Shown: positions 9,615 through 18,930, numbered from the stretch's first letter. The stretch: DNA of 64,000 nucleotides from Alphaproteobacteria bacterium (GCA_002401695.1 NVTV01000001.1:482501-546500); one strand, 5' to 3'. Program-made: numbers and translations. Notes: generated by a model from the sequence alone, not told the origin.

Positions 9615-9788
9615 TTAAAGAGCAGCAGAAACTGTACCAAATAGTGTGTTCAGATCTGTACCAACAGTCGCCACAGCCACCGCAATAGCAACAGCAATAC
9701 CCGCTGCGATCAGTCCATACTCGATAGCTGTCGCGCCATCTTCATTGTTTACATATGCTTCTTTAAGTGCGATCAATTTAATTAACAT
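9615..9788 (-). CDS. flp: Flp major pilin (flp-1)
   Basis: 57 residues. Class IVb Flp pilin: a short basic leader, then the cleavage and processing region DGATAIEYGLIAAGIAVAIA, a run of alternating Ala/Val/Ile forming the assembly helix, and a short polar tail. The Glu-Tyr pair (EY, residues 23-24) typical of Flp pilins is present; the processing Gly is residue 18 or 25 depending on the family rule used. A strong GAAGGAG lies 7 nt before the ATG. Its own terminator follows. This is the first gene of the cpa operon. Confidence 0.95.
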   Translation of the reverse strand: MLIKLIALKEAYVNNEDGATAIEYGLIAAGIAVAIAVAVATVGTDLNTLFGTVSAAL

Positions 9789-10141
9789 GTTTTATCTCCT
9801 TCAAAGATTTGTTTAATTGTTGTTCCGGTAAAACCCATACTTCAAAATATTCTCGAAGCTCCTTAACCGTTCATTTATAATAACCCTGATTTACTTAAAG
9901 AAAACTTAACAAAAACAAGTAAATAGAGGTTATTTAGAAAAAGTATTTGACTATTATTTATATAAAATTTGATGTAAATATTCTATACATAGAAAAATCA
10001 AGTAATAGCAATGTTTTAGCAAATCAATACTTAAAACCATTCAATAGAGACACATAAAATATAACAATGAAATAAAGATACAAGCCTTACACAACACAAG
10101 GAAAACATCCGATAAACAGGCTTAAAACCGTAGAAAACAGG
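9789..10141. other. AT-rich non-coding region upstream of flp
   Basis: About 350 bp with no credible gene on either strand and a marked excess of A/T. It should hold the flp promoter. A TATTATAAAT stretch on the minus strand at about 9874-9883 could supply a -10 element, but no convincing -35 box or activator site was recognised. Confidence 0.6.
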
Positions 10142-10402
10142 TCAATACGGCTCAATAGCCATAAATACAACGCCGCCAGTCTCCCCATCCTTAATTAAAA
10201 GAACGATTTTACCGACAAGGTATTTGTCTTGTATGTAACTAACCCTCAACATCACGCGACTATCCATATATCTATCCCGATTATCCCCCATAACAGGCAA
10301 CCGACCCCACCCACCCGACATTAAAAGATAAGCAGAAGTTCCTTTTACCTCCCCATCACCACAAAAAATAAGCGCCCATCTTTTCAGACAGGCGCCTACC
10401 AT
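10142..10402 (-). pseudogene. truncated signal-peptidase-I-like fragment (box E only)
   Basis: The reading frame contains MGDNRDRYMDSR followed by YLVGKIVLLI, which is the conserved C-terminal box E (GDNRDxSxDSR...LVG) of S26 signal peptidases. The catalytic Ser (SMxPT) and Lys (RVxGxPGD) boxes are absent, and upstream in all frames there is only tadG. The first ATG lies inside the terminator of the tadE-tadG unit, so any translation would begin further inside. Best read as a decayed remnant of a signal peptidase or TraF-like gene within the pilus locus. An independent short protein cannot be excluded. Confidence 0.6.
10363..10398 (-). terminator. intrinsic terminator of the tadE-tadG unit
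   Basis: On the minus strand an interrupted stem (GGCGCC...AGA paired through GGGCGCT) is followed by TATTTTTTG. It starts about 20 bp after the tadG stop. The stem has two internal mismatches, so strength is uncertain. Confidence 0.6.
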
Positions 10403-10419
10403 TTAGAAGATAAACTCTA

Positions 10420-11838
10420 TTATCCTTTAATATGCAGATTACTTAATTCACGGCTAATCGTTTCAAACACATCAATCAAGTCTTCTTGCCCTGGTGCATC
10501 ATGATAGTGATCCTCCGATGTTGCGCATTCACGATAAAAATTCTTTGTATTTTCATCAACGCCGGAATAGAACGTCACCGTATAAACAATCACCCCATCC
10601 TCTTTCAGATTATTGCACACATCCGCAAAACGATTATTCAAATCACCTGGTGTAATATTATGGTCTTGCGTTGGCCCATACGTCGAATAGCGATAATGCA
10701 TGGTATTGACACCATCGGTCATCATTACAACCGCTTTACGCCAATATTGATTTGACCATTCGACAGCTTCTTCAAATGGTGCTTCGGGTGAAATAACGCG
10801 ATACCCCCAAACCATGCCGTAATTACCATAGGTATAACCATTCGCCGTCATCGTATCAATTGCCCCCTTCAGCTCCGTCGGACTTGTAACAAGCGGTGTT
10901 AATGGTGTTTTGGGGCAATAATAGTTAGGCTTTTTATTAACATAAAAATGTTGAACCCCGCCAGACCAATACGATCCTAAATCACAATACGGGGCATCAT
11001 TTGAATCCCGACAATAGCGATACATATCCCACGGCCCTGTATGATTGGTCGTATCATCCGGATAATCATGCGCCAACACACAGCCCATCCAATTGTTATT
11101 ATTGCTGGATGTTGTATAGGGTAACCCTTGCGGGTTATTAACAAACGCGGCGCCGTAACTATCGCCCGATTTATCCACCCCCAGTCCATATGGCCCGACA
11201 TTAACCGAAGAACTATAAGGCACGAGGCCGATTTTGATATAATCCGTATCCCGCGTTGCCATGCCATCTAAAGCCGACGGATCTGCCGCAGCACCATCAT
11301 CAGTATCAATACCATACATAATATAGACAAAATTCGACGCCGCATCACGCAGCGCGCCAATATTATTATTGGTATTCATAGAACCGGTGTTATCCATAAC
11401 CAAAACAACTTCAATCCCTTGAACCTCACGAATAACAGTTGTGGCCGCCTCAACGTCAATCACGTCAATACCCAATACCCCTAAAAACAAAGTATCGTAC
11501 TGCGCCGTTCCCGACACTCGCACCTCATCCCCGACAATCACAACACTGGGCGTAAATGTTATGCCCAGCTCCCCCGGTGGATAATTAGCATTAAAGAAAT
11601 CAATCACCTTCTGCTCAATAACTGTAGAATCTGTAGAAGAAGCCGCCGCTGCCAATGCCGCCGCATCCAAAGCCTGCGCCAAACGTTGTTTCACCAGATA
11701 GGCCCGTGAATAATCCAAAGACACACCAACGACGCCAACCAAGATAGGCAACATCATACCAAACATCAACGCGATAGCGCCGGATTTGTTTGACCAATAT
11801 TTATGAATATAATCCCACATATTACCCACCTGTTTCAT
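10420..11838 (-). CDS. tadG: TadG-like pilus protein with von Willebrand A domain
   Basis: 472 residues from the ATG that has AAAGGA 6 nt upstream; a start five codons earlier overlaps that site. The N-terminus has the TadE/TadG helix (about residues 16-45, SGAIALMFGMMLPILVG) and a Tad_N-like region (LDAAALAAAAS). A VWA domain begins near residue 145 with the MIDAS motif DNTGSM and includes MMTDGVNT. Expected to be anchored in the inner membrane or envelope as a minor pseudopilin-like part of the Tad system. It is the last gene of the tadE-tadG unit. Confidence 0.88.
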   Translation of the reverse strand: MKQVGNMWDYIHKYWSNKSGAIALMFGMMLPILVGVVGVSLDYSRAYLVKQRLAQALDAAALAAAASSTDSTVIEQKVIDFFNANYPPGELGITFTPSVVIVGDEVRVSGTAQYDTLFLGVLGIDVIDVEAATTVIREVQGIEVVLVMDNTGSMNTNNNIGALRDAASNFVYIMYGIDTDDGAAADPSALDGMATRDTDYIKIGLVPYSSSVNVGPYGLGVDKSGDSYGAAFVNNPQGLPYTTSSNNNNWMGCVLAHDYPDDTTNHTGPWDMYRYCRDSNDAPYCDLGSYWSGGVQHFYVNKKPNYYCPKTPLTPLVTSPTELKGAIDTMTANGYTYGNYGMVWGYRVISPEAPFEEAVEWSNQYWRKAVVMMTDGVNTMHYRYSTYGPTQDHNITPGDLNNRFADVCNNLKEDGVIVYTVTFYSGVDENTKNFYRECATSEDHYHDAPGQEDLIDVFETISRELSNLHIKG

Positions 11839-11886
11839 AACGTTTCCTTTCATTTCTTAAATTTCAGCCCATCCGGACAACTTCTT

Positions 11887-12420
11887 TTACTCGTGCGTAA
11901 TAACGGGCGTTCTGCGCCCGCGGCTAAACGCCACCTCATTCATCGTAAGAGGGCCGGAGATAAAACTTGAAAATAATGGCGTATATACATATTTAACAGA
12001 CACCATAACGACACCCTCATCCTCATCCTCTAATGCTTCTACCGCGCCAAGAGCATCAGGAAGAGAACCCATATTCACTGTTTCGCGCCATTCAATCGAA
12101 CTATTTGCATCCTCATCAAAACGGATACTGACAATATCAATGCCGAAACTACTGCTGTCGAGCGGCTCAAGTGCCAACCTGCCGGCACTGATCGCCTCCG
12201 TAACATCGGTGGCAGAAACAACACTTTTTCGTGTGATAAGATCAGCAACAACTTGTGATGCACGCACCGTTTTCTGGTTTGCCAAAATCGCATTTCCCGC
12301 ATCAAAAACCCCAAGAAACATCATCAACATAATCGGAAAAATCATTGCCGCCTCTATTGCTGCGACACCTTCTTTTTCTTTCATCCACTCGGATAATATT
12401 CTTTTCATCTGCAACATCAT
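11887..12420 (-). CDS. TadE-family pseudopilin-like protein (second copy)
   Basis: 177 residues. An N-terminal cytoplasmic stretch, then the TadE-like motif GVAAIEAAMIFPIMLMMFLG (about residues 18-37) forming a transmembrane helix with a Glu at the pilin-like fifth position, and a periplasmic domain. TadE and TadF are minor pseudopilins processed by TadV and needed for Flp assembly. It starts with a 1-nt overlap (TAATG) on the tadE stop, so the two are translationally coupled. GGGG lies just upstream. It may be the TadF equivalent. Confidence 0.82.
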   Translation of the reverse strand: MMLQMKRILSEWMKEKEGVAAIEAAMIFPIMLMMFLGVFDAGNAILANQKTVRASQVVADLITRKSVVSATDVTEAISAGRLALEPLDSSSFGIDIVSIRFDEDANSSIEWRETVNMGSLPDALGAVEALEDEDEGVVMVSVKYVYTPLFSSFISGPLTMNEVAFSRGRRTPVITHE

Positions 12421-12941
12421 TATGACCCCTGAAACTCATATGGCTCTGTCTGAAGGACAATTGTGGACATAAACACTGTTGCCCCGTCCGCACCATTTAG
12501 GATGGGACCAACCAGTGGCGTTATCATAGAATATCGATACGATACGCGTATTAACACTTTAGAATCTGATCCACCTGCGTCGAACCCAGATGACACCATA
12601 TTGCCATCCGCGTCATAAACTGGCGGAGTAAAATCACCATAACCATCCAATGTCGTAACCTCAATCACAACGTCATTGCAATTAATCAACACCACCGCAA
12701 ACTGACAAAAAGCATCCCGAAACACGGTTTCAGGGTCTTGACCGGATTGCTGAAGTTGCCCTGTTCTGATCAAACGCGACGCGCTACCGGTTGCACCTTC
12801 CAAAAGACTGGCAGAGGTAAACATCAAGGAAAGTTCTATGATACCAAGACACAACATAAGGTAAGGCATCAACAACATGCTAAATTCAATTGCTGTTACG
12901 CCATCTTCTTGTTTTTTCCATTTGTTAAAAAAACGTCTCAT
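12420..12941 (-). CDS. tadE: TadE-like minor pseudopilin
   Basis: 173 residues. After a basic start, DGVTAIEFSMLLMPYLML (about residues 13-30) is the TadE signature with its Glu, followed by a membrane helix and a periplasmic domain containing the usual LLEGATGSASRLIRTGQ region. Two Cys residues (in FCQFAVVLINCND) could form a disulfide. It heads the tadE-tadE-tadG unit. TadE is a TadV-processed minor pseudopilin in the family. Confidence 0.88.
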   Translation of the reverse strand: MRRFFNKWKKQEDGVTAIEFSMLLMPYLMLCLGIIELSLMFTSASLLEGATGSASRLIRTGQLQQSGQDPETVFRDAFCQFAVVLINCNDVVIEVTTLDGYGDFTPPVYDADGNMVSSGFDAGGSDSKVLIRVSYRYSMITPLVGPILNGADGATVFMSTIVLQTEPYEFQGS

Positions 12942-13002
12942 GTTTTAAGGTACCCACCTTTTAATTCGCATTTATTTCAAATTTGTTCTTGTTTTAGCGC
13001 AC

Positions 13003-13024
13003 AAAAAAAGCGGTTAACCCGCTA
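13003..13024 (-). terminator. intrinsic terminator
   Basis: On the minus strand AGCGG-GTTAA-CCGCT is followed by seven T residues. It lies downstream of the 13.2-kb membrane-protein gene and upstream of tadE, so it separates the pseudokinase unit from the tadE unit. The rest of 12942-13165 shows no gene. Confidence 0.8.
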
Positions 13025-13165
13025 TGTGCCGACATCGGAGATACATTTTGTCCAACAAAACATACACTCACCCATTCAGTTATTGTAATACGTAAAATAT
13101 AAAGAAGGCGTTAACAAATAGGAAATAATGCCCGAAACACGGACAAACTATACCCCTCATCCATA

Positions 13166-13666
13166 TTAAGACCCTTCGGAATTATCCACCTTTCCCGCAA
13201 TCCCATCACCCCAATGAGAGATTAAAAACTCCTGCCTTTTCCTAATTGCCTTCATACGCTGCACCCCCTTTTGATACAGATATGAAGAAACAACCCCTGT
13301 CACACTCCAATCAATCATATATCCAAACGCCGCAGCAACATAAATAACCATCATAGACTGCGTGTCCATCACAATTGCCATGCTTGCATCAAAAGTATGC
13401 TCCACTGACCATAGTTTTAAGATAAACGGGATACAGCCCGCCGCATTCATCGCAACAATCGTAGATACACGCGCACCATTCCTGCGATTCCCAATAAAAA
13501 AAGCGCTAATACTGGGCAACATACCAACACCCAACAGCAGAGTCGTCGGCAGAAGCGCCAACCCCAACAATATAAATCCGATCATAAAGAGCCGCCCCTT
13601 CACACTCATCTTATTGCTGGAAGCCATCGGTTTCTTTTTTTTCTCTTTATTCTTCTTTTTCGCCAT
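13166..13666 (-). CDS. small polytopic membrane protein, unknown
   Basis: 166 residues. The N-terminus is a run of Lys and Asn (KKKNKEKKKK), then hydrophobic segments at about 25-47, 55-78 and 95-125, and a basic C-terminal helix (KGVQRMKAIRKRQEF). No family recognised. It begins 18 bp after the pseudokinase-like gene and ends before a terminator, so the two probably form a unit. That link, and the position next to the Tad locus, is the only hint to function. Confidence 0.7.
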   Translation of the reverse strand: MAKKKNKEKKKKPMASSNKMSVKGRLFMIGFILLGLALLPTTLLLGVGMLPSISAFFIGNRRNGARVSTIVAMNAAGCIPFILKLWSVEHTFDASMAIVMDTQSMMVIYVAAAFGYMIDWSVTGVVSSYLYQKGVQRMKAIRKRQEFLISHWGDGIAGKVDNSEGS

Positions 13667-13684
13667 TAATGATTACACCACATC

Positions 13685-15721
13685 TTAAAATATCCGATTA
13701 CCCGAAACAAACGCCAACATAACAATGACCGTAATAACGGTAGACACAAGCCACGAAACCGTTGCCGCGACATCATGACCATTCGTCATCCCATACGTTT
13801 TCTTATTGGCTAGTTTTTGGTTGTATTGGTCATATTCACGTTGCAATAATTTATACTCGCCCATCGCAATATCAAACCCATTATCGTCCATCGATAACGC
13901 GTCAGGATCGTCAATTAAAGCAGACATAGCGACCAAGTCCCCATCTTTCGCCGCCGCCCTCACATCATCTTCAATACGTTTTCGCGTTTTTGTGTTTTTA
14001 TATATTTTATAAACGCCCGATAACGATCCAACAAAAACATCCGCAACAGCAGGAAGAGCTTCAACCTTGGCGCGCCGTTGCAACATGGCCATAAAATGCA
14101 GATTACTTGATATCTGACGATCTTTTTCTCCACTGTTAAAATCCGGTAGAAATGAATCTATCAAATTGGAAGCACGCACCGAGAAAAAAGCCAAGAGATG
14201 TTTGTCCATCATCAAAGAAATCTGCCCGCCTTTCTTACACAAACTCTCAAACGTCAAGACTGTAGATTGTGAATCATACACAAAATACCCTCGCAATTTC
14301 GGACTCAAACAAGGCGCATCCAGACACAATGTATAAATACACCGTTCGATCCCCTGCTCTGCTTTTTTCCCAATCAATGCTGAACGACACGCATCATATT
14401 GCTTTAATATAGTTAACATCATTGCTTGGGCCATATTCTCCGCAACCAATGCATAATCCAATATATTCAAATTCAAAATTTCTTTAAAAACATCCGTGTC
14501 TTTTCCCTCATACGCCGCCTTTGCCAACAATGCGCCCATCCCGTCATAGGTAAAACACATTCCCTTATAACGCACAGGCAATACAGGATTAAGCGCAATA
14601 CCCATATGGAAAACAAGATAATCATTATTCTGTGACGCATCATCAAAACTAGAAGCATGCTCTAACGCTTTCTCATATCGTTCAACCAGCGCGCTATCAT
14701 CAAGAGCCTTCCTAACCCACCTGTCCAAAACGCCATTATCCATTAAAGTGGAAAGATCGCCCGGATTGTGATGCAGATCAATGGCCAGCATTTCCGCAAA
14801 AAAATACTTTTTTCCATTAAAAACCAAAGGACGGTTTGCTTTTTTCTTTCGCGGCAAAGTTAATGACGTTAAAGACACACCATCAAGCCATGAAAAAATA
14901 TCATCGACGCTCCATCTTTGCGTCTCATCATCATACAGAACCCCCTTGAGAAGCTCCAAGAAAGAGACCGGCAACCGCTCCTTACCAATCAGCGTTGAAT
15001 AACTCCCGAACTCGACCTTTCTGCGCAGTATTTCCTCATCATCAAAGGCAGAAAGTTCATCATGCCTTCGTAAGAATAAAAACAAACTTACACCAAACGC
15101 ATAGATATCATCTGATATCGTCCCAAAACCGCGCCCCATCGGATCAGCCATGGCTTTATTAGCGGGTAAAAACAATGCCGGTTGTGAACTATGTGCCTGA
15201 ACAGACAAACAATCTCCTAACACAATCGGGCGCCCGTCTTTGTCGGAACAGAATATATTAGAAGGACGTATAGAACCGTGAGAAATTCCCTTATCCCTCA
15301 TATCCTTTAACATCGATGCCATAGGCTCAATAAACAGCGTAACAATTTCAGGATGCCTCCAACTGGTGCGGCCAAAGCCACCCTCTTCAACCAAAGGCTT
15401 ACCAACGCCCCCAGTATAAACCACTACAAATTTCTCCACGTTATCCAGCGGCCAAAGCACAGACCCCGAATCAACCAAGTTCATAAAAGACACATCGTTC
15501 AGCTTTTTATAACCGGGCACAGACATCCATCGGGGAAAATTTTCAACGCCTGAAACAATTGCAATAAGTTTCTTTTGCTTACTGACACTACTATGCGCCT
15601 CATAAGCCAAAGCCCCCCCGTTATCAAACAAAGGCAATCTTTTATTTGTGCTTATAATCAGATTATTGCCAAAATGGATTTGGTTTTGAGAAAGATTTCC
15701 TGATGCATTTGATTTGGCCAT
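13685..15721 (-). CDS. membrane-anchored protein-kinase-like protein, probably inactive
   Basis: 678 residues from the ATG preceded by GGGG; a start 13 codons upstream is possible. Residues about 40-300 follow the protein kinase fold: a lobe with LIAIVSG, then HGSIRPSNIF where an active kinase has HRDxKPxN, GDC where DFG is expected, and DDIYAFGVSLFLFL matching the D-x-W-S/A-F-G helix. The catalytic Asp, the DFG Asp and an obvious VAIK lysine are all missing, so it is read as a pseudokinase. The middle (300-590) is unassigned and helical. A single hydrophobic helix ends the protein (about 655-675), suggesting C-terminal membrane anchoring. Confidence 0.75.
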   Translation of the reverse strand: MAKSNASGNLSQNQIHFGNNLIISTNKRLPLFDNGGALAYEAHSSVSKQKKLIAIVSGVENFPRWMSVPGYKKLNDVSFMNLVDSGSVLWPLDNVEKFVVVYTGGVGKPLVEEGGFGRTSWRHPEIVTLFIEPMASMLKDMRDKGISHGSIRPSNIFCSDKDGRPIVLGDCLSVQAHSSQPALFLPANKAMADPMGRGFGTISDDIYAFGVSLFLFLRRHDELSAFDDEEILRRKVEFGSYSTLIGKERLPVSFLELLKGVLYDDETQRWSVDDIFSWLDGVSLTSLTLPRKKKANRPLVFNGKKYFFAEMLAIDLHHNPGDLSTLMDNGVLDRWVRKALDDSALVERYEKALEHASSFDDASQNNDYLVFHMGIALNPVLPVRYKGMCFTYDGMGALLAKAAYEGKDTDVFKEILNLNILDYALVAENMAQAMMLTILKQYDACRSALIGKKAEQGIERCIYTLCLDAPCLSPKLRGYFVYDSQSTVLTFESLCKKGGQISLMMDKHLLAFFSVRASNLIDSFLPDFNSGEKDRQISSNLHFMAMLQRRAKVEALPAVADVFVGSLSGVYKIYKNTKTRKRIEDDVRAAAKDGDLVAMSALIDDPDALSMDDNGFDIAMGEYKLLQREYDQYNQKLANKKTYGMTNGHDVAATVSWLVSTVITVIVMLAFVSGNRIF

Positions 15722-15952
15722 ATATCTACACCCCTTTTCTATAAGAAAAAGATCCGACAAAACGCGTATAAGGTAAATAACCCAAAGCAGAAATCATAAG
15801 GCAACATCCTGTTACATAATGTGTAATTTTAAAACGAATTATCAAAGAAGTATAGGGCTGTGCCCGATTAATCCCAAAGTAATCATTGGTTTGCCCATTT
15901 AACGCCGTTATGCCCGCTATTATTACGAGGCATAAACCACGATGTTAGCCCC

Positions 15953-17455
15953 CTACAACGCTTTTAAATCAATAACAATACGGTGAGAAGATGATATATT
16001 CGGGCGCAAAATCATTGTCCCGACGATGCGGGATTTTTCCTTCAAACGCACCTCCAGCAAAACACTACCGTCCTTTTGCTGGCGTGCAATATATGTCCCG
16101 AGCAGCGTACTGCCCTTTAATTTATCCTGCGCAGAGATATCCCAACGTGTATTCATAATCTTCACGCGCAAAACATTACGTAAACCATCAACGGTTACTC
16201 TATATTCTGTAACATCACTCACCTCGATCACAATGCGGGTTTTATCAGGGTGCATCCCGCTACGCAAGTTTTTCACAAACACGAGACGCTTGGAAGCGCG
16301 TCCATTTTCCAAAACCCGTTTTACCTTTGGCTTTATGTCCGGCACCGGAACAAAAGATACTGACAGCGCGTCCACATTAACATTGGATACCCCCACCATC
16401 TCCGCCAAAACTAATTTAAACTCAGGCTTGCCGCCCAGCAAATGCGCCTTGTCTGGCTTTTTCTTGGGAATAACAACATCACTCACCAATCCATCCACTG
16501 ACGTCTCTATTAGAAGGTCGGCATCCGATAAGACCTTTGTGTCAGGAAGCGGTACAAAAGGCACAGGCGGCACATATGCTTCTCCAACGTAGGCCGTTTG
16601 CGCAACCATCTTACGCGCGGGCATCACAGGCGGAATAGCCACCCCACCAATCATCCGTACTTTAGCGTCAGAGCGCACAAGTATCACCCCAGTTGATTTA
16701 CCCTGCCCCACAGAAGAAAGCGCAGCATCACCCAATCGTCTCGGTTTAACCTTAGGCACAATAATGCCACCCGCTTCAGACACAACACCATCAAAGACAT
16801 CAACCTCAAACGCCAAAACAGGAGGCGCCGGATTAAAAACCACAGGCTCAGGTGAAACAAGCTCGGAAGAAGAAGAAGAAGAGCTAAACGATGGAAACAC
16901 CTTTTGCAATAAAGACACTTTACGGGTTTCTTCATAACCCTGCGCAATGTCATACTCAACACCCTCTTCCGGTTCAATTTGTAAAACCCGCAACATCCCA
17001 TCCTGACCACTCTTCGCATCCGGCTTAAAATGCGGGGACAACGACTCCATTTTCTTACGACGCGCTGTATTCACTTTATTCCGCGCATTCAAGTGCGCCT
17101 GTGCAGGGTCATATTCACGCCCTTGCTCAACAACGTTCCAATGCCCATTCGCATCCAAAAGCTGCTCACTACTAACCTGCGCTCTTTGAGTAATCCATGC
17201 CGGCTTTCGCGCAGGAATTGGCGGCTTTCCGCCATCTCGATGCAGGGCAGCATCTTCACCATTCCCCTTCCATGACGCCGCCGTTGATGGCGTTAAAGAG
17301 GATAACATATCGGAAAAAGACGAGGCATAAACATAAGACGGCATCACCAAAGATGATAAAACGCATAAGCCCAAGAAAAATACCCTGACAGCATTTCTCT
17401 CAAACACCATAAAGCGCCAAGATATGGGCTGCTGAAATGTGTCATGCAATATCAT
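15953..17455 (-). CDS. secreted AMIN-domain protein
   Basis: 500 residues. A signal peptide is visible around residues 22-45 (VFFLGLCVLSSLVMPSYVYA). A long Pro/Val-rich low-complexity middle follows, with repeated PxPARKP/VPxPxxKPK motifs. The last 105 residues resemble an AMIN domain (SGMHPDKTRIVIEVSDVTEYRV...HRIVIDL), a beta-fold that targets amidases and secretins to peptidoglycan or septa. There is no amidase or secretin domain. An alternative ATG lies 15 codons in, but AAGG precedes the first. About 190 bp without features separates it from the pseudokinase gene. Confidence 0.75.
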   Translation of the reverse strand: MILHDTFQQPISWRFMVFERNAVRVFFLGLCVLSSLVMPSYVYASSFSDMLSSLTPSTAASWKGNGEDAALHRDGGKPPIPARKPAWITQRAQVSSEQLLDANGHWNVVEQGREYDPAQAHLNARNKVNTARRKKMESLSPHFKPDAKSGQDGMLRVLQIEPEEGVEYDIAQGYEETRKVSLLQKVFPSFSSSSSSSELVSPEPVVFNPAPPVLAFEVDVFDGVVSEAGGIIVPKVKPRRLGDAALSSVGQGKSTGVILVRSDAKVRMIGGVAIPPVMPARKMVAQTAYVGEAYVPPVPFVPLPDTKVLSDADLLIETSVDGLVSDVVIPKKKPDKAHLLGGKPEFKLVLAEMVGVSNVNVDALSVSFVPVPDIKPKVKRVLENGRASKRLVFVKNLRSGMHPDKTRIVIEVSDVTEYRVTVDGLRNVLRVKIMNTRWDISAQDKLKGSTLLGTYIARQQKDGSVLLEVRLKEKSRIVGTMILRPNISSSHRIVIDLKAL

Positions 17456-17532
17456 ACGATAGAAACCTTACTTACTCTATTTAGTCGCGCATCAGCAATA
17501 TAAATGTCAGGGTCATTACAAACGCGCCCCCA

Positions 17533-18624
17533 TTAATTACTCTTCTCTGCCCGAACCATCAAGTTTTTTATCAAACACACATAACGTTCAGGTTTTCTGG
17601 AAACAGCCATATGCACCAATAACAAGATGCACCACAACACCGTCAGCACAACAGGCGGCACACCAATCGCAATACCGCCATAACCAATTCCACCCATCAC
17701 AGCAACAATAAAAATAATCGCAAGGCTGGCACGATGCACCGAAACACCGGCATCCATAAAGTGATGATGAAAATGCCCACGATCAGGGGCGAAGGGGTCT
17801 TGCCCCGCGCGAACACGACGATAAAACTGCGCGCATGTATCAAAAATCGGAAATCCAACAATCCACGCAACGGAAATCGGCTCTATCGGTGCTATCGGGC
17901 CACGCGCCAAAAGCACAGAAAACCACGCCAGCACCAACCCCAAAGACATACTGCCCGCATCACCAAGAAACAGGCTGGCTTTCCTGCGCCAAGGATTACG
18001 CATGTTAAAAACCAAAAACCCACAAATACACGCCACCAATAAACCCAACACCTGCGCAACATCAAACCACCCTGATATGATACAGGCCACCATAAACCAC
18101 GAAAACATCACCGCAGTGACACCGCCCGCCAAACCATCCATTCCATCCATTAAATTCACAGAGTTAATCAACAAGACCACGGCGATAATCGTAAGAGGAT
18201 AAGAAAAAAAACCTATCCAAACAACGCCAAAGCCAAACAAATCACCCAGATAGGCCGCCTGAACATTGCCCATAAAGGCAATCAATCCGGCAACGAAAAT
18301 ATGAATAGGAAACTTTATTCTTGCATGCAGAGAAAATTGGTCATCCATCGCCCCCGATACCAACAAAATAACCAAGGACACATAAAGCGGCCAATAGGCT
18401 TGCAAGCTAACAACACCCGATAAAACGCCAAAAACCATAAAAACAGTGAAAATAATCAAACCACCAATCGGCGGGACAGCAAAATCATGATGTTTTCTGC
18501 CGCCGGGTGCATCAACAATACCCAGCTTGCAGGCCAACTTTCTAAACGGCATAACTAGGACGACAACCAGCAAAAACGCGATTATCGGCATAATAAAAAC
18601 GGATAAATTAAGATATTCAGACAT
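17533..18624 (-). CDS. WecA/TagO-type undecaprenyl-phosphate sugar-1-phosphate transferase
   Basis: 363 residues, about eleven hydrophobic segments. GT4/MraY-family integral membrane enzyme that moves a HexNAc-1-phosphate from UDP to undecaprenyl phosphate, starting surface polysaccharide synthesis. Visible motifs are GAMDDQFSL (first Asp pair), NSVNLMDGMDGLAGG, LGDAGSMSLG and the cytoplasmic loop DRGHFHHHFMDAG (the HxHH-type motif). It resembles WecA more than MraY because of the HHH loop and no peptide-binding features. The exact sugar is not predictable. It sits alone after the second flp gene. Confidence 0.88.
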   Translation of the reverse strand: MSEYLNLSVFIMPIIAFLLVVVLVMPFRKLACKLGIVDAPGGRKHHDFAVPPIGGLIIFTVFMVFGVLSGVVSLQAYWPLYVSLVILLVSGAMDDQFSLHARIKFPIHIFVAGLIAFMGNVQAAYLGDLFGFGVVWIGFFSYPLTIIAVVLLINSVNLMDGMDGLAGGVTAVMFSWFMVACIISGWFDVAQVLGLLVACICGFLVFNMRNPWRRKASLFLGDAGSMSLGLVLAWFSVLLARGPIAPIEPISVAWIVGFPIFDTCAQFYRRVRAGQDPFAPDRGHFHHHFMDAGVSVHRASLAIIFIVAVMGGIGYGGIAIGVPPVVLTVLWCILLLVHMAVSRKPERYVCLIKNLMVRAEKSN

Positions 18625-18768
18625 TATCTATCGTGGCTTTAATCGTTTAAGAACAGCCAAGATTAACATATGGGATATGGAACACCAGAGGCTTTTACCC
18701 CTTATGCTATTCCATCCATAAAAGAAATTTAGATGTTTCCAAGTATTTCAAGGAATAATTATATCGGA

Positions 18769-18930
18769 CTAAAGAAACGTCGAAATGTTCGTGAATGTCG
18801 CGGTAATATCAACGCCAAGGGTCACAACAACCGCACTAATTGCAAGGCCGATCCCCGCAACAATCAAACCATATTCAATTGCCGTTGCACCATCTTCATC
18901 AGAAAAATATTTTTTGAAAAATTCATTCAT
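18769..18930 (-). CDS. second Flp-type pilin (flp-2)
   Basis: 53 residues. A short leader then DGATAIEYGLIVAGIGLAIS, the same class IVb pilin signature as the pilin at 9.7 kb, including the EY pair; the tail differs (VDITATFTNISTFL). AAGGATCGGGTT precedes the ATG. It lies about 9 kb from the tad locus, between mnmC and the WecA-like gene, and is likely a minor or alternative pilin exported by the same machinery. It is too short for many gene callers. Confidence 0.92.
   Translation of the reverse strand: MNEFFKKYFSDEDGATAIEYGLIVAGIGLAISAVVVTLGVDITATFTNISTFL

Noticed and set aside
15761..15952. Short frames in the gap upstream of the pseudokinase gene
   Set aside because: All are under 20 codons with no ribosome binding site; the gap seems to be only promoter or leader sequence.
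16026..16592. 188-codon plus-strand frame opposite the AMIN-domain gene
   Set aside because: Ser/Thr/Phe-rich shadow of the minus-strand gene, no ribosome binding site or family.
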